From Hyphomicrobiales bacterium (GTDB lineage Bacteria > Pseudomonadota > Alphaproteobacteria > Rhizobiales > Rhizobiaceae), in assembly GCA_900466605.1 (NCBI GenBank), contig UBMU01000012.1, forward strand, positions 124,001-188,000: a stretch of 64,000 nt of DNA, read 5' to 3'. Under the pieces are notes generated by a model. It did no database searches and was not told the origin of the DNA. It worked only from the letters and a program-made list of their open reading frames with translations. Below, one piece after another: positions 8,395-18,320 of the stretch (its first letter is position 1; every line of letters begins with the position of its first letter). The position numbers and the translations under genes were made by a program.

Positions 8395-9447
8395 ATGAAA
8401 GCGGCCCGCCTCCACGAATACAACAAACCCCTCCTCTTGGAGGATGTGCCGGTACCCAACATTCAGCCTGACGAAGTGTTGGTGAGCATCAAGGCTTGTG
8501 GAATGTGCCGCTCTGACGTGCTGCTCGTCGACGGTTTCTTCAACGCATATGCCGAGATCCCACGGCCCATTACGCCGGGTCATGAAATTACCGGCGTCAT
8601 CCACAAGGTCGGGAGCCTTGTATCGAAAAATGCTTTCAGGGAAGGTGATCACGTGGTCGTCGCGCCGGGCTGGGGCGACGGTACGTGCAGGCACTGCCTC
8701 GTCGGCAATACCCAGATATGCGCCAATGTGCGCTGGCCGGGATTTGGTGCCTATGGCGGGTTCGCAGAATTCATACCGGTACCGGATCGGTACGTGATCA
8801 AGGTCGACAAGCGCCTGAAGTTTGAGGAGATCGCGCCTCTGACCGACGCGGGCCTGACCCCTTACCGGGCTATCAAGAAACTCCGCAATGCCGGCAGCCT
8901 CGGACCGGATCGGGTCGTCGGGGTATTCGGCATCGGCGGTTTGGGCGCCTATGCCGTGCAGTACGCCAAGCTGCTCGGTAGCGGGGCAAGGGTGGTGGCA
9001 TTTGCCCGCAATCCCGAGAAACTCGCCCTCGCCAAGGAATATGGAGCCGACCAGGTCGTCAATATAAAGGGAAAGTCTCCGCGCGATATCGCCGCCGAGC
9101 TCAAGGAAACAACGGGACAGAGCGATATCGATGCCGCGGTAGACTGCGCTGGTGCTACTGAGACTGTGGAGCTTGCGACGGGTCTGCTAGCAATCAGTGG
9201 TCACTATGTCGATGTGGGATTTATTAGTGATCGCATCAACATTCCGTTGTTCCCGCGTGTTTCCCGCGAGCAGACTATCCAGGGCTCGTTCTGGGGCAAC
9301 AACACCGACCTGGCCGAGGTTATGGCATTGGCTGCAGACAACAAGATCCGCCACACCATAGAGACCTTCTCATTCGAGCAGATCAACCCGTTTCTGGATC
9401 GATTAAGGAAGGATGAGATCGTCGGCAGATCAGTGTTGAAGTTCTAG
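8395..9447 (+). CDS. Zinc-dependent alcohol dehydrogenase (MDR superfamily)
   Basis: A 350-residue medium-chain dehydrogenase oxidising alcohols to aldehydes with NAD(P). Catalytic zinc ligands are Cys35 (KACGMCRSD) and His63-Glu64 (PGHEITG). The structural-zinc lobe has only three of four Cys (C98, C101, C109; the first position is Asp95), so that zinc may be missing or differently bound. The Rossmann motif is VVGVFGIGGLGAYAVQYAKLLG. RBS AGAGGAGAAACAGC sits directly before the ATG. It follows the GlcG-like gene in the same direction and is probably cotranscribed. Confidence 0.92.
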   Translation: MKAARLHEYNKPLLLEDVPVPNIQPDEVLVSIKACGMCRSDVLLVDGFFNAYAEIPRPITPGHEITGVIHKVGSLVSKNAFREGDHVVVAPGWGDGTCRHCLVGNTQICANVRWPGFGAYGGFAEFIPVPDRYVIKVDKRLKFEEIAPLTDAGLTPYRAIKKLRNAGSLGPDRVVGVFGIGGLGAYAVQYAKLLGSGARVVAFARNPEKLALAKEYGADQVVNIKGKSPRDIAAELKETTGQSDIDAAVDCAGATETVELATGLLAISGHYVDVGFISDRINIPLFPRVSREQTIQGSFWGNNTDLAEVMALAADNKIRHTIETFSFEQINPFLDRLRKDEIVGRSVLKF

Positions 9448-9938
9448 TCAAAGCCCCAAATTCGGTCGCTTGTGCTCCTGCACAGACAGGCTGCCGAAAG
9501 AGTTCCGGTGGGGTTGACTATAATCGGCGTGGCAATCACATGGGTAACCACGATCCCTGATTGCCCGCCATTCGTCGTAGGTGACAGGTGCTCGGCTTTG
9601 GTGCCGTGCCTCCCGCAGAAAAACCGGTCCATTGCGGTCACAAAAGTGTCTGGTTCTTGTTTGGTCGACGTGGCGATGCGGCTAAAACCAGTCTGCATGG
9701 CTTGTCGCCTGGGCCGACGGTGACCCAAAACAATTCTGGGCCCCCGATCCCAAACCTAAGTTTGTATTACGGGTGTTTGGGCGCGGCTGTAGTATTGTCG
9801 CGCCTCCACTGTGCAGCACTCGAAGCTAAAATATCCAGAGAGACTGGGTTCGAGCGCCGTAGCCATGACGGTATCTGATGCTGGCGTCCTACCGAATGGA
9901 GAGTGACAGGCAACCCTTCATGCCAAAAGGAGTGCGTC
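9448..9938. other. Intergenic region upstream of the MBL-fold gene
   Basis: No convincing gene on either strand. CAAACCTAAGTTTG at 9751-9764 is an inverted repeat (CAAAC/GTTTG) that matches 10 of 14 positions of the TAAACCAAGGTTTA core found elsewhere in the window; it lies 175 nt before the next start and is at best a weak operator candidate. Confidence 0.35.
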
Positions 9939-10907
9939 ATGTCGCAGGCAGAGCAAAGATCCCATGTAATCGATCCGCCGCCGACAAGTGTTCCTTCGGA
10001 GAGCACTTTCCATCCCGGTAGACGCAGTACAGGCGAGCTGGTTCCGTCGCGCTATGCGCTGCGGATTGGCGACATTGACGTAATGGTGATCAGCGATGGT
10101 GTGCTACCGCTTCCAACAAAAATGTTGGGCCACAACGTTGCGACAGAAGTGCGTGCCGCTTGGCTTGACGAAATGTTCCTGCCGAAGGACGCCTTCGATT
10201 GGCCGCTAAATGCGGTGGTGGTGCGCAGCGGCGAGCAAACCATACTCCTCGACGCCGGATTAGGTCTGGATCCGGACCTCCAGCTGCCTCGCGCCGGGCA
10301 GTTGGTCAAGCGGCTCGAGGCAGCTGACATCGATCTTGCGTCCATGACTGACGTCGTACTCACTCACTTGCATATGGACCACATCGGCGGGCTTCTCGTC
10401 GAGGGCGTGAAAGAAAGGCTGCGTCCCGACCTGCGGATCCACGTTGCCGCCGCTGAGGTCAAGTTCTGGGAAGCGCCCGATTTCTCCCGCACCAACATGC
10501 CGCAGGGGTTCCCAGACGCGCTCCGGACGGCCGCCACGCGCTTCGTGAGCGAGTACGGCAGCCAACTTCGGCTATTCGATGACGCAGTCGAGGTCGCGCC
10601 GGGTGTGGTTGCGCGGCGCATCGGCGGACATACCCCAGGACACTGTGTGATCCGGTTGGTATCCGGAAATGAGGCGCTGACCTTCGCCGGCGACGCCGTA
10701 TTTCCCGTCGGCTTCGACCAGCCAGATTGGCACAACGGCTTCGAGCATGACCCCGAAGAGGCGGCTCGCGTACGCGTTCGTCTCTTGCGGGAACTGGCGG
10801 CAAGCGGCGAGCTACTGGTGGCCACCCATCTGCCGTTCCCATCCGTTGGCAGGGTTGCCGTGATGGGCGACCACTTTCGCTGGGTACCGGTTTTCTGGGA
10901 CTACTGA
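9939..10907 (+). CDS. MBL-fold metallo-hydrolase
   Basis: Metallo-beta-lactamase-fold hydrolase of 322 residues, with the dinuclear metal motif THLHMDHIGG, a downstream metal His in GGHTPGHCVIRL, the bridging Asp in LTFAGDAVF and a final His in ATHLPFPSVG. Architecture resembles quorum-quenching lactonases and other small-ester hydrolases, but the substrate cannot be read from sequence. The ATG at 9939 has AAAAGGAG upstream; the frame's earlier start (9903) lacks one. No signal peptide is seen, so it is probably cytoplasmic. It stands alone, with a strong hairpin 130 nt downstream. Confidence 0.9.
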   Translation: MSQAEQRSHVIDPPPTSVPSESTFHPGRRSTGELVPSRYALRIGDIDVMVISDGVLPLPTKMLGHNVATEVRAAWLDEMFLPKDAFDWPLNAVVVRSGEQTILLDAGLGLDPDLQLPRAGQLVKRLEAADIDLASMTDVVLTHLHMDHIGGLLVEGVKERLRPDLRIHVAAAEVKFWEAPDFSRTNMPQGFPDALRTAATRFVSEYGSQLRLFDDAVEVAPGVVARRIGGHTPGHCVIRLVSGNEALTFAGDAVFPVGFDQPDWHNGFEHDPEEAARVRVRLLRELAASGELLVATHLPFPSVGRVAVMGDHFRWVPVFWDY

Positions 10908-11034
10908 CAGTTACCGGGCAAGAATCGAACAGACGATCGCACGCGTTTGACAACTCGCCGATCACCATTCGAATGACATCACCGCCATTGTCGCCGACGT
11001 TGATATTTGGCCCTTATCGCGATCGCGACCATTG

Positions 11035-11071
11035 CGCGCTGCCACCCGCCAGCTTGTGCCCTGGCAGCGCG
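11035..11071. other. Perfect 10-bp hairpin between MBL gene and efflux operon
   Basis: Arms CGCGCTGCCA (11035-11044) and TGGCAGCGCG (11062-11071) with a 17-nt loop. There is no U-tract after it, so it is not a standard terminator; it could act in RNA form or as a DNA binding site. Confidence 0.5.
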
Positions 11072-11091
11072 GGCTCCGCGATTGTGCTCTC

Positions 11092-11140
11092 GATTATCCA
11101 CTGACAGCGGATAATCCTTAAAGTAATCCGTCGATTATCA
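11092..11140. promoter_or_regulatory. Candidate operator of the EmrAB-type operon
   Basis: GATTATCC (11092-11099) and GGATAATC (11109-11116) form a perfect inverted repeat with a 9-bp spacer, and a third half-site GATTATCA lies at 11133-11140. The cluster is 67-115 bp upstream of the efflux gene start, a typical place for a local repressor or LysR-type site. The regulator is not identified. Confidence 0.45.
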
Positions 11141-11206
11141 ATTCCTCCGACATCGGGCATCTAGGGGTCACAGATACTCGCGAGCCAGAATCGCAGGAGA
11201 TGAAAA

Positions 11207-12361
11207 ATGGTTGAACTACCCCGCAAGGAAGAACTTGAGTCCACCGATTCAAGCACCGTAGCGGCAGCTCCACAGGTTGCCTTGCCGCCTGTTACCGCTT
11301 CCGGTCGCAAATCTGTCGTCAAGAAGGGTGTACTTGCTTTTGCGCTGCTCGCCGGAGCAGCATATGGCGTCCATTTCGGCCACCACTACTGGACTGTGGG
11401 CCGATTTATAGAGTCAACCGATAACGCCTATGTGAAAGCAGACTTCACGACCGTTGCACCGAAAGTCGCCGGCTACATCAAGGAGGTCCTCGTCAACGAC
11501 AACGACACCGTGACCGCTGGTCAGGTTCTTGCGCGGATCGACGATCGCGATTTTCAGGCGGCTCTCCATCAGGCACGTGCCGACGTCAAGGCCTCTGAGG
11601 CCGCGATCACCAACATCGACGCGCAGATCGAGCTGCAGAGATCGGTCATTGGTCAGGCGCAAGCCTCGGTTGACGCATCGAACGCGTCGCTCGTCTTCGC
11701 AAAATCCGAGTCCAAGAGGAATACCCGCCTGATCAGCAGTGGGGCCGGAACACAGTCGCGCGCCGAACAAAGCCGCTCTTTGATGGATCAGGCGACGGCC
11801 GAAGTCAAACGCGACGAGGCCGCTTTGATTGCCGCGCACGACAGGGTGCCGGTTTTGAAGAGCCAAAGGGATCAAGCAGTCGCCCAACGTGAACGAGCCG
11901 AGGCCGCTGCCCAACAAGCCGAACTGAACCTTTCCTATACGAACATCCTGGCCGCGGTGGACGGAACCGTCGGCGCACGCTCGATTCGGATTGGACAGTA
12001 TGTCACCGCTGGTACTCAGTTGATGGCAGTGGTGCCCCTGCACTCGGTCTATGTCGTTGCCAACTTCAAGGAAACGCAACTCACTTACGTTCGGCCGGGG
12101 CAGCCGGTGGACATCAGGGTGGACAGCTTTCCAGACCTCGAAGTCAAGGGGCACGTGGACAGCGTCTCGCCAGCCAGCGGTCTGGAGTTTTCGTTGCTTC
12201 CCCCTGACAACGCAACGGGCAACTTTACGAAGATTGTCCAGCGCATCCCGGTCAAGATCATCATCGATGACGAAGCCCGTGCCGCCCAGCTTCGCTCTGG
12301 AATGTCCGTAGAGCCCGAAATCAACACCAGGCTTACGCGGATGTCGGCAATGGAGCGATGA
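11207..12361 (+). CDS. HlyD/EmrA-family membrane fusion (periplasmic adaptor) protein
   Basis: A 384-residue adaptor linking an inner-membrane MFS pump to an outer-membrane channel. One N-terminal membrane segment (about 43-60, VLAFALLAGAAYGVHFG) is followed by the EmrA signature ESTDNAYVKADFTTVAPKVAGYI, the split lipoyl domain (VLVNDNDTVTAGQVLARID and YTNILAAVDGTVGARSIRIGQYV), a long coiled-coil hairpin (about 120-235) and beta-barrel VANFKETQLTYVRPGQPV. RBS CAGGAG precedes the ATG. It is 76 nt ahead of the DHA2 transporter, forming a standard tripartite efflux pair; the outer-membrane partner is not in the window. Confidence 0.93.
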   Translation: MVELPRKEELESTDSSTVAAAPQVALPPVTASGRKSVVKKGVLAFALLAGAAYGVHFGHHYWTVGRFIESTDNAYVKADFTTVAPKVAGYIKEVLVNDNDTVTAGQVLARIDDRDFQAALHQARADVKASEAAITNIDAQIELQRSVIGQAQASVDASNASLVFAKSESKRNTRLISSGAGTQSRAEQSRSLMDQATAEVKRDEAALIAAHDRVPVLKSQRDQAVAQRERAEAAAQQAELNLSYTNILAAVDGTVGARSIRIGQYVTAGTQLMAVVPLHSVYVVANFKETQLTYVRPGQPVDIRVDSFPDLEVKGHVDSVSPASGLEFSLLPPDNATGNFTKIVQRIPVKIIIDDEARAAQLRSGMSVEPEINTRLTRMSAMER

Positions 12362-12437
12362 GCGCGGCAGTGCCGTCTCTCGTGATCACAAAAAAAGAGC
12401 GTCGTGAAGATTCCGCAACGGCGGAAGGAGCACTGTC

Positions 12438-14054
12438 ATGGCTACACTCAAGCTCGTAGCAAACAACGAAATGCCGTCCCGGGCTGCCTCTCAATCAACC
12501 GAAACCGCAATGAACCCGCTCCGTATGTGGTGCGCGGTCGTCGGATCGACCCTTGGCGCGTTCATGGCGGTCCTCAACATCCAGATCGTAAACGCATCAC
12601 TTGCCGACATTCAGGGCGCAATCGGCGCCGGCAAGGATGACGGCGGCTGGATCTCGACCTCCTATCTCATCGCAGAGATCGTGGTCATCCCGCTCAGTGG
12701 CTGGCTCGCCCAGGTCTTCTCTCTCCGAAAATATCTCTTAACAAACGCGATCCTGTTTTTGGTGTTTTCGGTCGCCTGCGCGTTTGCGGCAAATCTCGAA
12801 CAGATGATCGTGCTGCGTGCCATCCAGGGCTTTGCCGGTGGCGTCCTGATACCGATGGCCTTCACCATCATTATCACTTTGCTTCCGAAACCGAAGCAAC
12901 CGATCGGATTGGCGCTCTTTGCGCTTTCTGCCACATTCGCACCCGCTATCGGACCAACCATCGGAGGGTATCTGACCGAAAATTATGGTTGGGAGTTCAT
13001 TTTTTACGTCAATCTAGTCCCTGGTCTTTTGATGGTCGGCCTGTTGTGGGCCTCGCTAGACAGAGCTCCGATGAATTTAAGTCTTCTTGCCAAGGGGGAT
13101 TGGCCTGGCATCGCCACCTTGGCGATTGGCCTTGCCGCACTTCAGACGGTGCTCGAGGAGGGTAACAAGGAAGACTGGTTCGGATCCGAGTTCATTATCC
13201 GCCTGTCGGTCGTTGCCGCTCTCTCGCTGACGCTTTTCCTTATAATCGAGTTCAAAACCGCCAATCCGCTCTTGAACCTAAGGCTTCTTGCGCGCCGAAA
13301 TTTCGGCTTCGGTATCCTGGCGAACACAATGCTGGGGATTGCGCTGTATGGGTCGGCGTTCGTGCTACCAATCTATCTGGCGCGGATTCAGGGCTATAAT
13401 TCCGAGCAGATCGGCATGGTGCTTGCCTGGACCGGCATCCCTCAACTCGTTCTCATCCCGCTCGTTCCCAAGCTGATGAAGACGTTTGACGTTCGTCTTA
13501 TCATTGCCGTGGGCTTCGCGCTGTTCGCTGCGTCAAACTTCATGAACGTCCATATGACTAGCGACTACGGTAGCGATCAGCTCTTCTGGCCGAATGTCAT
13601 CCGTGCCATCGGACAGGCGCTCGTCTTCGCGCCGCTTTCGGTCGTTGCAACAGCCGGTATCGAGCAGGAGAACGCAGGCTCTGCATCCGCGCTATTCAAC
13701 ATGATGCGCAACCTCGGTGGTGCGGTTGGAATTGCCTCTCTTCAGACATTCATATCGAAGCGCGAGCAGTTTCATTCCAATATCCTGACAAACTCGATCA
13801 GCATCTACGAAGAAGCCACGCGAAATCGCGTCGGCAAACTGACAGATTACTTCATGAAGCACGGCATCACCGACCAGGCCACGGCAACCCACAAGGCCAT
13901 TGTCGCCATTGCGTCCAGCGTGCGCAAACAGGCCAACATCATGGCTTTCAGCGATGCGTTTTTCCTGCTGGGCGCGGGTCTTGTCGTTGCCCTGTTCGCA
14001 ACACTTCTCCTCAAAAAGCCAAGTGGGCAGGTGTCCGGTGGTGGCGCACATTAA
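12438..14054 (+). CDS. DHA2-family MFS multidrug efflux permease (EmrB-like)
   Basis: A 538-residue, 14-helix drug:H+ antiporter. Diagnostic blocks are LGAFMAVLNIQIVNASLADIQG (motif D1), GWISTSYLIAEIVVIPLSGWLAQVF (motif A), LRAIQGFAGGVLIPMAF and FAPAIGPTIGGYLTENYGWEFIFYVNLVPG (motif C). It exports amphipathic compounds together with the EmrA-like adaptor upstream. RBS GGAAGGAG precedes the ATG at 12438. Only 22 nt separate it from a nucleotide cyclase gene in the same direction, so the three genes probably form one operon. Confidence 0.94.
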   Translation: MATLKLVANNEMPSRAASQSTETAMNPLRMWCAVVGSTLGAFMAVLNIQIVNASLADIQGAIGAGKDDGGWISTSYLIAEIVVIPLSGWLAQVFSLRKYLLTNAILFLVFSVACAFAANLEQMIVLRAIQGFAGGVLIPMAFTIIITLLPKPKQPIGLALFALSATFAPAIGPTIGGYLTENYGWEFIFYVNLVPGLLMVGLLWASLDRAPMNLSLLAKGDWPGIATLAIGLAALQTVLEEGNKEDWFGSEFIIRLSVVAALSLTLFLIIEFKTANPLLNLRLLARRNFGFGILANTMLGIALYGSAFVLPIYLARIQGYNSEQIGMVLAWTGIPQLVLIPLVPKLMKTFDVRLIIAVGFALFAASNFMNVHMTSDYGSDQLFWPNVIRAIGQALVFAPLSVVATAGIEQENAGSASALFNMMRNLGGAVGIASLQTFISKREQFHSNILTNSISIYEEATRNRVGKLTDYFMKHGITDQATATHKAIVAIASSVRKQANIMAFSDAFFLLGAGLVVALFATLLLKKPSGQVSGGGAH

Positions 14055-14076
14055 TAGATTTCTCAGGGAGATCACC

Positions 14077-15276
14077 ATGAACACGATCACACGAGAGCAG
14101 ATGTCTTCGACACATCGCGCGAGCGTCGGGCGCAACGTCGATCCTGGATCCATCCTTGCCGTCCTGGAATGGCTAGCGGGCGACGAATGCCATGCGATTG
14201 ATGAAGCGGGACTGGTTGCTGGCCTGGGGGCAAGGTTAAGGCAGATCGGTCTTCCCCTCGACAGACTGACACTTCACTTGATGACACTCCATCCGGAGAT
14301 CCTCGGAAGAACGGTCGCCTGGGCACCATCAGAACCAGTCGAGATCCACGACAGGGATCACGGTATCAAGGTCGAGTTTGCCTCGAGCGCCTTGGTCAAG
14401 GTCATGGAGGCCCGTGAGCCGATGGTCGTGAATGCGGGAGACAGAGACGCCCCCTGGCAGCATATTGACGTCTTCGCGGGGAGGAGCCTGGTCCAGCTTA
14501 TGATTGCGCCGCTGTGCAATGTCGACGGGCCGGTGAGTGCTGCGGGATTTGGGACGAAGCGCCCAGGCGGCTTCACGATGTCGGAGATCCACATCATCGA
14601 GCGCATACTGCCTGCATTGCGAAATACCTGCGAGATGCGGGTCTTGCGACATGCCGAAATGTCGTTGCTGGACACCTACATCGGGCCGATGACTGCTCAA
14701 AGAATTCTCGCCGGAAAAATCCGTCAGGGCGAAATCGAAACGATGCAGGCAGCACTTCTGCTTTGCGATATGAAGGGTTTCACAGAACTCTCGAACCGAT
14801 TGCCTGACGAAAAGGTACTGGAACTCCTCAATGCCTACTTCGATGTCGTCATCCCTGCGATCACAGGCAATGGCGGTGAAGTGCTGAAGTTCATGGGAGA
14901 CGCTGCACTCGCGTTTTTCCCGACAGCCGACGCTGCGGTCGCGTGTCAACGCGCGTTGGCAGCAGCCGGCGAGATTTTCTCCAAGCTTGCCGAGCTTGAT
15001 CACGATGGCGTCCGGCTCGACGCCACGGTCGCACTACACTACGGCAAGGTCAGCTACGGAAATATTGGTTCCGGACGAAGGCTGGACTTCACTGTGATCG
15101 GGTCGGACGTCAACTTGCTCAGCCGGATACAGACAACTTGCGGCGTGATCACAAAGTCGGTGCTGATGTCTGACATTTTCCGTCGTAGCTCCCAAGCCGA
15201 CAAAGTTGCCTCTGTGGGGTACCACCACGTGAAGGGCTTTCCTGATCCGATCGAGCTATTCGCACTCGCCGATTAG
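14077..15276 (+). CDS. Class III adenylate/guanylate cyclase
   Basis: A 399-residue cyclase. The C-terminal catalytic domain (about 210-395) has the metal-binding LLLCDMKGFTELSNRLP, the GGEVLKFMGDAALAFF block with the second metal Asp, and GSDVNLLSRI with the transition-state Asn. The N-terminal 200 residues look like a sensory domain ending in an EIHIIERILPALRNTCE helix; I do not recognise its family. ATP is the more likely substrate, by analogy with other soluble bacterial class III cyclases. The ATG at 14077 follows AGGGAG at 8 nt. It sits directly behind an efflux pair. Confidence 0.9.
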   Translation: MNTITREQMSSTHRASVGRNVDPGSILAVLEWLAGDECHAIDEAGLVAGLGARLRQIGLPLDRLTLHLMTLHPEILGRTVAWAPSEPVEIHDRDHGIKVEFASSALVKVMEAREPMVVNAGDRDAPWQHIDVFAGRSLVQLMIAPLCNVDGPVSAAGFGTKRPGGFTMSEIHIIERILPALRNTCEMRVLRHAEMSLLDTYIGPMTAQRILAGKIRQGEIETMQAALLLCDMKGFTELSNRLPDEKVLELLNAYFDVVIPAITGNGGEVLKFMGDAALAFFPTADAAVACQRALAAAGEIFSKLAELDHDGVRLDATVALHYGKVSYGNIGSGRRLDFTVIGSDVNLLSRIQTTCGVITKSVLMSDIFRRSSQADKVASVGYHHVKGFPDPIELFALAD

Positions 15277-15387
15277 GGAAGGCATGTCCTCCACCATCTT
15301 CTAGGCCAGTTGGAGCAAGTGCGCTGGTCAGAGGAGGCGTTCGGCGCGAGCCGCTGCTTCGCTTTTAGGGACTAAACCTCCGTCAAT

Positions 15388-15403
15388 GTAAACCAACGTT
15401 GGG
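15388..15403. promoter_or_regulatory. Palindromic site A (GTAAACCAACGTTGGG), upstream of the ABC exporter
   Basis: The left arm GTAAACC and the flanking CGTCAAT are identical to site C at 34659 over 16 bases; the right arm has diverged, but CCAACGTTGG itself is a perfect 10-bp palindrome. It lies about 170 nt before the exporter operon, which suits an operator in a promoter region. Confidence 0.5.
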
Positions 15404-15570
15404 CTAGTCGTGCAGGCCCCTTCGGGAGCTAATGCCGATATTCAACTCCCGACGCAAATGACGAGCCTGTCCCACGCAGAGACATTCCGTCTAGTCATCC
15501 GGAAGCTCGGGACAGCAGTACGCAACGCTTCGGCTCGTTGCAGACTTTGGCTTCGCCACAGGAGAAGGAA

Positions 15571-16581
15571 ATGAACAAAGCCATACCGGTCGCGATCGTG
15601 TTGGCCGCCTTGGGCGCTGCCGCCTGGAAGTACGATGTACCTGCAGCCCTCGGTATTGGGCGCAATGCCGGCGAGGAACTGATCCTCTATGGCAACATCG
15701 ACATCCGCCAGGTCTCGCTTGCGTTTCGCGTGAACGGCCGCATCGAAGAAGCGATGGTCGATGAAGGCGATGTAGTTAAGCGCGGCGATCTTTTGGCGCG
15801 CCTCGACAAGGATACCTACGACCACGCAGTGAGCTCGGGAGAGGCGAACGTCGCGGCCCTCCGCGCGACGCACGAGAAGCTTGTGGCCGGCCCTAGGCAG
15901 ACGGAGATCGCGCAGGCACAGGCCACTCACGATGCAAGTGTTGCTGACCTCGAAAAAGCAAGCCTAGCCTACGACCGGGCACGCAAGTTGCGACCGCAGG
16001 GAACGATCTCCGAGGCCGGGCTGGACGAGGCGACGGCAGCAAGGGCAATGGCTGCGGCGCGTTCGGACATGACGAAACAGGCGCTTGCGTTCCTCGAAGA
16101 GGGCAGTCGTGTCGAAGACATCGCTACGGCCGCCGCACAGGTTAAAGCAGCGGAGGCCGCCCTCCTGACCGCAAGAACTTCTCTGTCCGACACGGAGCTT
16201 CGCGCACCAAATGACGGCGTTATCCTGTCACGTATCAAGGAGCCGGGTGCAATCGTGTCGTCCTCCGATCCGGTCTACGTGCTGTCGCTCACAGCGCCAG
16301 TCTGGGTGCGTAGCTACATCGGGGAAGTCGATCTTGGCAGGATCTATCCGGGAATGAAGGTCAAGGTCGCGTCCGATACCGATCCCAACAAAAGCTACGA
16401 TGGAACGATAGGCTTCATTTCGCCAGTCGCCGAGTTTACCCCAAAATCGGTGGAAACGCCCGAGCTTCGCACCGATCTCGTCTATCGACTGCGCGTTGTC
16501 ATTGACACGCCAGGCCGGGATCTTCGCCAGGGCATGCCAGTGACCCTTCGCTTTCCGGACACGAAAGTGGCAACGCAATGA
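15571..16581 (+). CDS. HlyD-family adaptor of an ABC exporter (YbhG-like)
   Basis: A 336-residue periplasmic adaptor with an N-terminal signal-anchor ([15 protein letters not shown]), a first half-lipoyl segment [38 protein letters not shown], an alpha-hairpin with repeated Ala-rich helices (95-205), a second half-lipoyl [31 protein letters not shown], and a beta-barrel. RBS AGGAGAAGGAA stands right before the ATG at 15571. The next gene starts within its stop codon (ATGA), so the four-gene operon is translationally coupled from here. Confidence 0.93.
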   Translation: MNKAIPVAIVLAALGAAAWKYDVPAALGIGRNAGEELILYGNIDIRQVSLAFRVNGRIEEAMVDEGDVVKRGDLLARLDKDTYDHAVSSGEANVAALRATHEKLVAGPRQTEIAQAQATHDASVADLEKASLAYDRARKLRPQGTISEAGLDEATAARAMAAARSDMTKQALAFLEEGSRVEDIATAAAQVKAAEAALLTARTSLSDTELRAPNDGVILSRIKEPGAIVSSSDPVYVLSLTAPVWVRSYIGEVDLGRIYPGMKVKVASDTDPNKSYDGTIGFISPVAEFTPKSVETPELRTDLVYRLRVVIDTPGRDLRQGMPVTLRFPDTKVATQ

Positions 16582-18320
16582 ACGTCGTGGCCGCAACTGC
16601 CGTTGCCCCCGACTTCGTCCGTCTGGACGGTGTGACCAAGCGTTTCGGGCCGGGAAAGCCGGCGCTGGACGAGGTGTCTGGCTCAATCCGAGGCGGCGAA
16701 ATCACAGGGCTGGTAGGACCTGACGGCGCGGGAAAGACCACGCTCATTCGCTTGATGACTGGCCTGATGGTGCCAGACGCCGGCGTCGTCGAAGTTCTGG
16801 GCTTCGACACGCGCGAGCGCCCAGCCGATATCCAGGCAGCGATCGGATACATGCCGCAACGCTTCGGCCTTTACGAGGACCTCTCGGTCCAGGAAAACCT
16901 CGAGCTATACGCTGACTTGCGTGGCCTTGCGCAGCAGGACAGGGCGGCCATCTTCGACGAACTGCTCACATTCACCGACCTGAAGCGGTTTTCCACACGC
17001 CTCTCCGGAAAGCTTTCCGGAGGTATGAAGCAGAAACTGGGCCTTGCCTGCGCGCTCTTGAAGAAACCTCGGTTGCTGCTTCTCGACGAACCAGGCGTCG
17101 GTGTTGACCCCATCTCGAGGCGCGACCTCTGGAAAATGGTCGAAGATCTGATCAAGGAGGGCGTGGGCGTCGTCTGGTCGACAGCCTATCTCGACGAAGC
17201 CGAAGCTTGTGACCGCGTTCTTCTGCTGAATGAAGGAAAGCTGCTCTTTTCCGGCAAGCCGCAGGAGATGACCGATCGGGTGAAGGGCCGCGTATACAGG
17301 GTGACCGGCGTCTCCGGCCGACGGCGTACGATGCTTGCAAAGTTGCTAGATGAAGACGGCATAGTCGATGGGGGAATCCAGGGAGAGGCGATCAGGCTGG
17401 TGACAACGCAGGGTCGCGAAGCACGGTTTACGGCGAGTGGCGAGGCGAAGGTCACTTCCGTCGAGCCTCGTTTCGAAGACGCCTTTGTCGACATGTTGGG
17501 CGGCGGACCTGGCGGCCGCTCCAGGCTTGCCGAGGCTCAGGCATCTCTTGTTGCAAGGCATGAAGGACCAGTCATCGAGGCAAGAGCCTTGGTTAAACGC
17601 TTCGGGGACTTCACAGCAGCAGACAACATCACCTTCGACATTCCGAGCGGCGAGATATTCGGACTGCTCGGCCCGAATGGGGCTGGCAAATCCACCACGT
17701 TCAAGATGCTATGCGGATTGTTGAAGCCAACGGGCGGCGAAGGACGGGTGGCGGGATTCGACCTTCGCCGGGACGCAGCTCAGGCGCGCAACCGCCTGGG
17801 CTATATGGCGCAGAAATTCTCTCTCTACGGCGACCTCAGCGTTCGGCAGAACCTTCAGTTCTTTGCCGGGGTCTATGGCCTCACAGGCACCAGGAAGCGT
17901 GAGCGTATCGAGTTGATGACGTCGATTTTTGACTTCGGTCCACGTCTGTCGATGTCAGCAAAAGACCTTCCGCTCGGGTTGAAGCAGCGGCTGGCACTCG
18001 CATGTGCGGTGATGCACGAGCCGCAGGCGCTGTTCCTCGACGAACCTACCTCAGGTGTCGATCCGATCACCCGACGCGAGTTCTGGACCCATATCAACGG
18101 TCTGGTGGAAAAAGGTGTGACCGTGCTCGTCACGACGCATTTTATGGACGAAGCCGAATACTGCGACCGTATCTCCCTGATCTATCGCGGCCGATCCATT
18201 GCTCTTGGTTCCCCGGACGAGCTGAAGGCGAGCGTAGTCACCCCGGACAACCCCGATCCGACGATGGAGGACGCCTTCATCGCGCTTGTCCAAGGCTCAG
18301 ACGTGAGGGATGGCAAATGA
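16578..18320 (+). CDS. ABC exporter ATP-binding protein with two nucleotide-binding domains (YbhF-like)
   Basis: A 580-residue protein containing two complete NBDs. NBD1 has Walker [10 protein letters not shown], signature [15 protein letters not shown] and Walker [17 protein letters not shown]2 (from about residue 330) has Walker [10 protein letters not shown], Walker [14 protein letters not shown] and an altered signature [15 protein letters not shown] in place of LSGGQ, typical of this subfamily. It drives the two ABC-2 permeases that follow. Start and stop codons overlap both neighbours by four bases. Confidence 0.95.
   Translation: MNVVAATAVAPDFVRLDGVTKRFGPGKPALDEVSGSIRGGEITGLVGPDGAGKTTLIRLMTGLMVPDAGVVEVLGFDTRERPADIQAAIGYMPQRFGLYEDLSVQENLELYADLRGLAQQDRAAIFDELLTFTDLKRFSTRLSGKLSGGMKQKLGLACALLKKPRLLLLDEPGVGVDPISRRDLWKMVEDLIKEGVGVVWSTAYLDEAEACDRVLLLNEGKLLFSGKPQEMTDRVKGRVYRVTGVSGRRRTMLAKLLDEDGIVDGGIQGEAIRLVTTQGREARFTASGEAKVTSVEPRFEDAFVDMLGGGPGGRSRLAEAQASLVARHEGPVIEARALVKRFGDFTAADNITFDIPSGEIFGLLGPNGAGKSTTFKMLCGLLKPTGGEGRVAGFDLRRDAAQARNRLGYMAQKFSLYGDLSVRQNLQFFAGVYGLTGTRKRERIELMTSIFDFGPRLSMSAKDLPLGLKQRLALACAVMHEPQALFLDEPTSGVDPITRREFWTHINGLVEKGVTVLVTTHFMDEAEYCDRISLIYRGRSIALGSPDELKASVVTPDNPDPTMEDAFIALVQGSDVRDGK

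Noticed and set aside
9751..9764. Fourth copy of the GTAAACC palindrome (CAAACCTAAGTTTG)
   Set aside because: Only 10 of 14 positions agree and the half-site spacing differs; kept as a note, not as a site.
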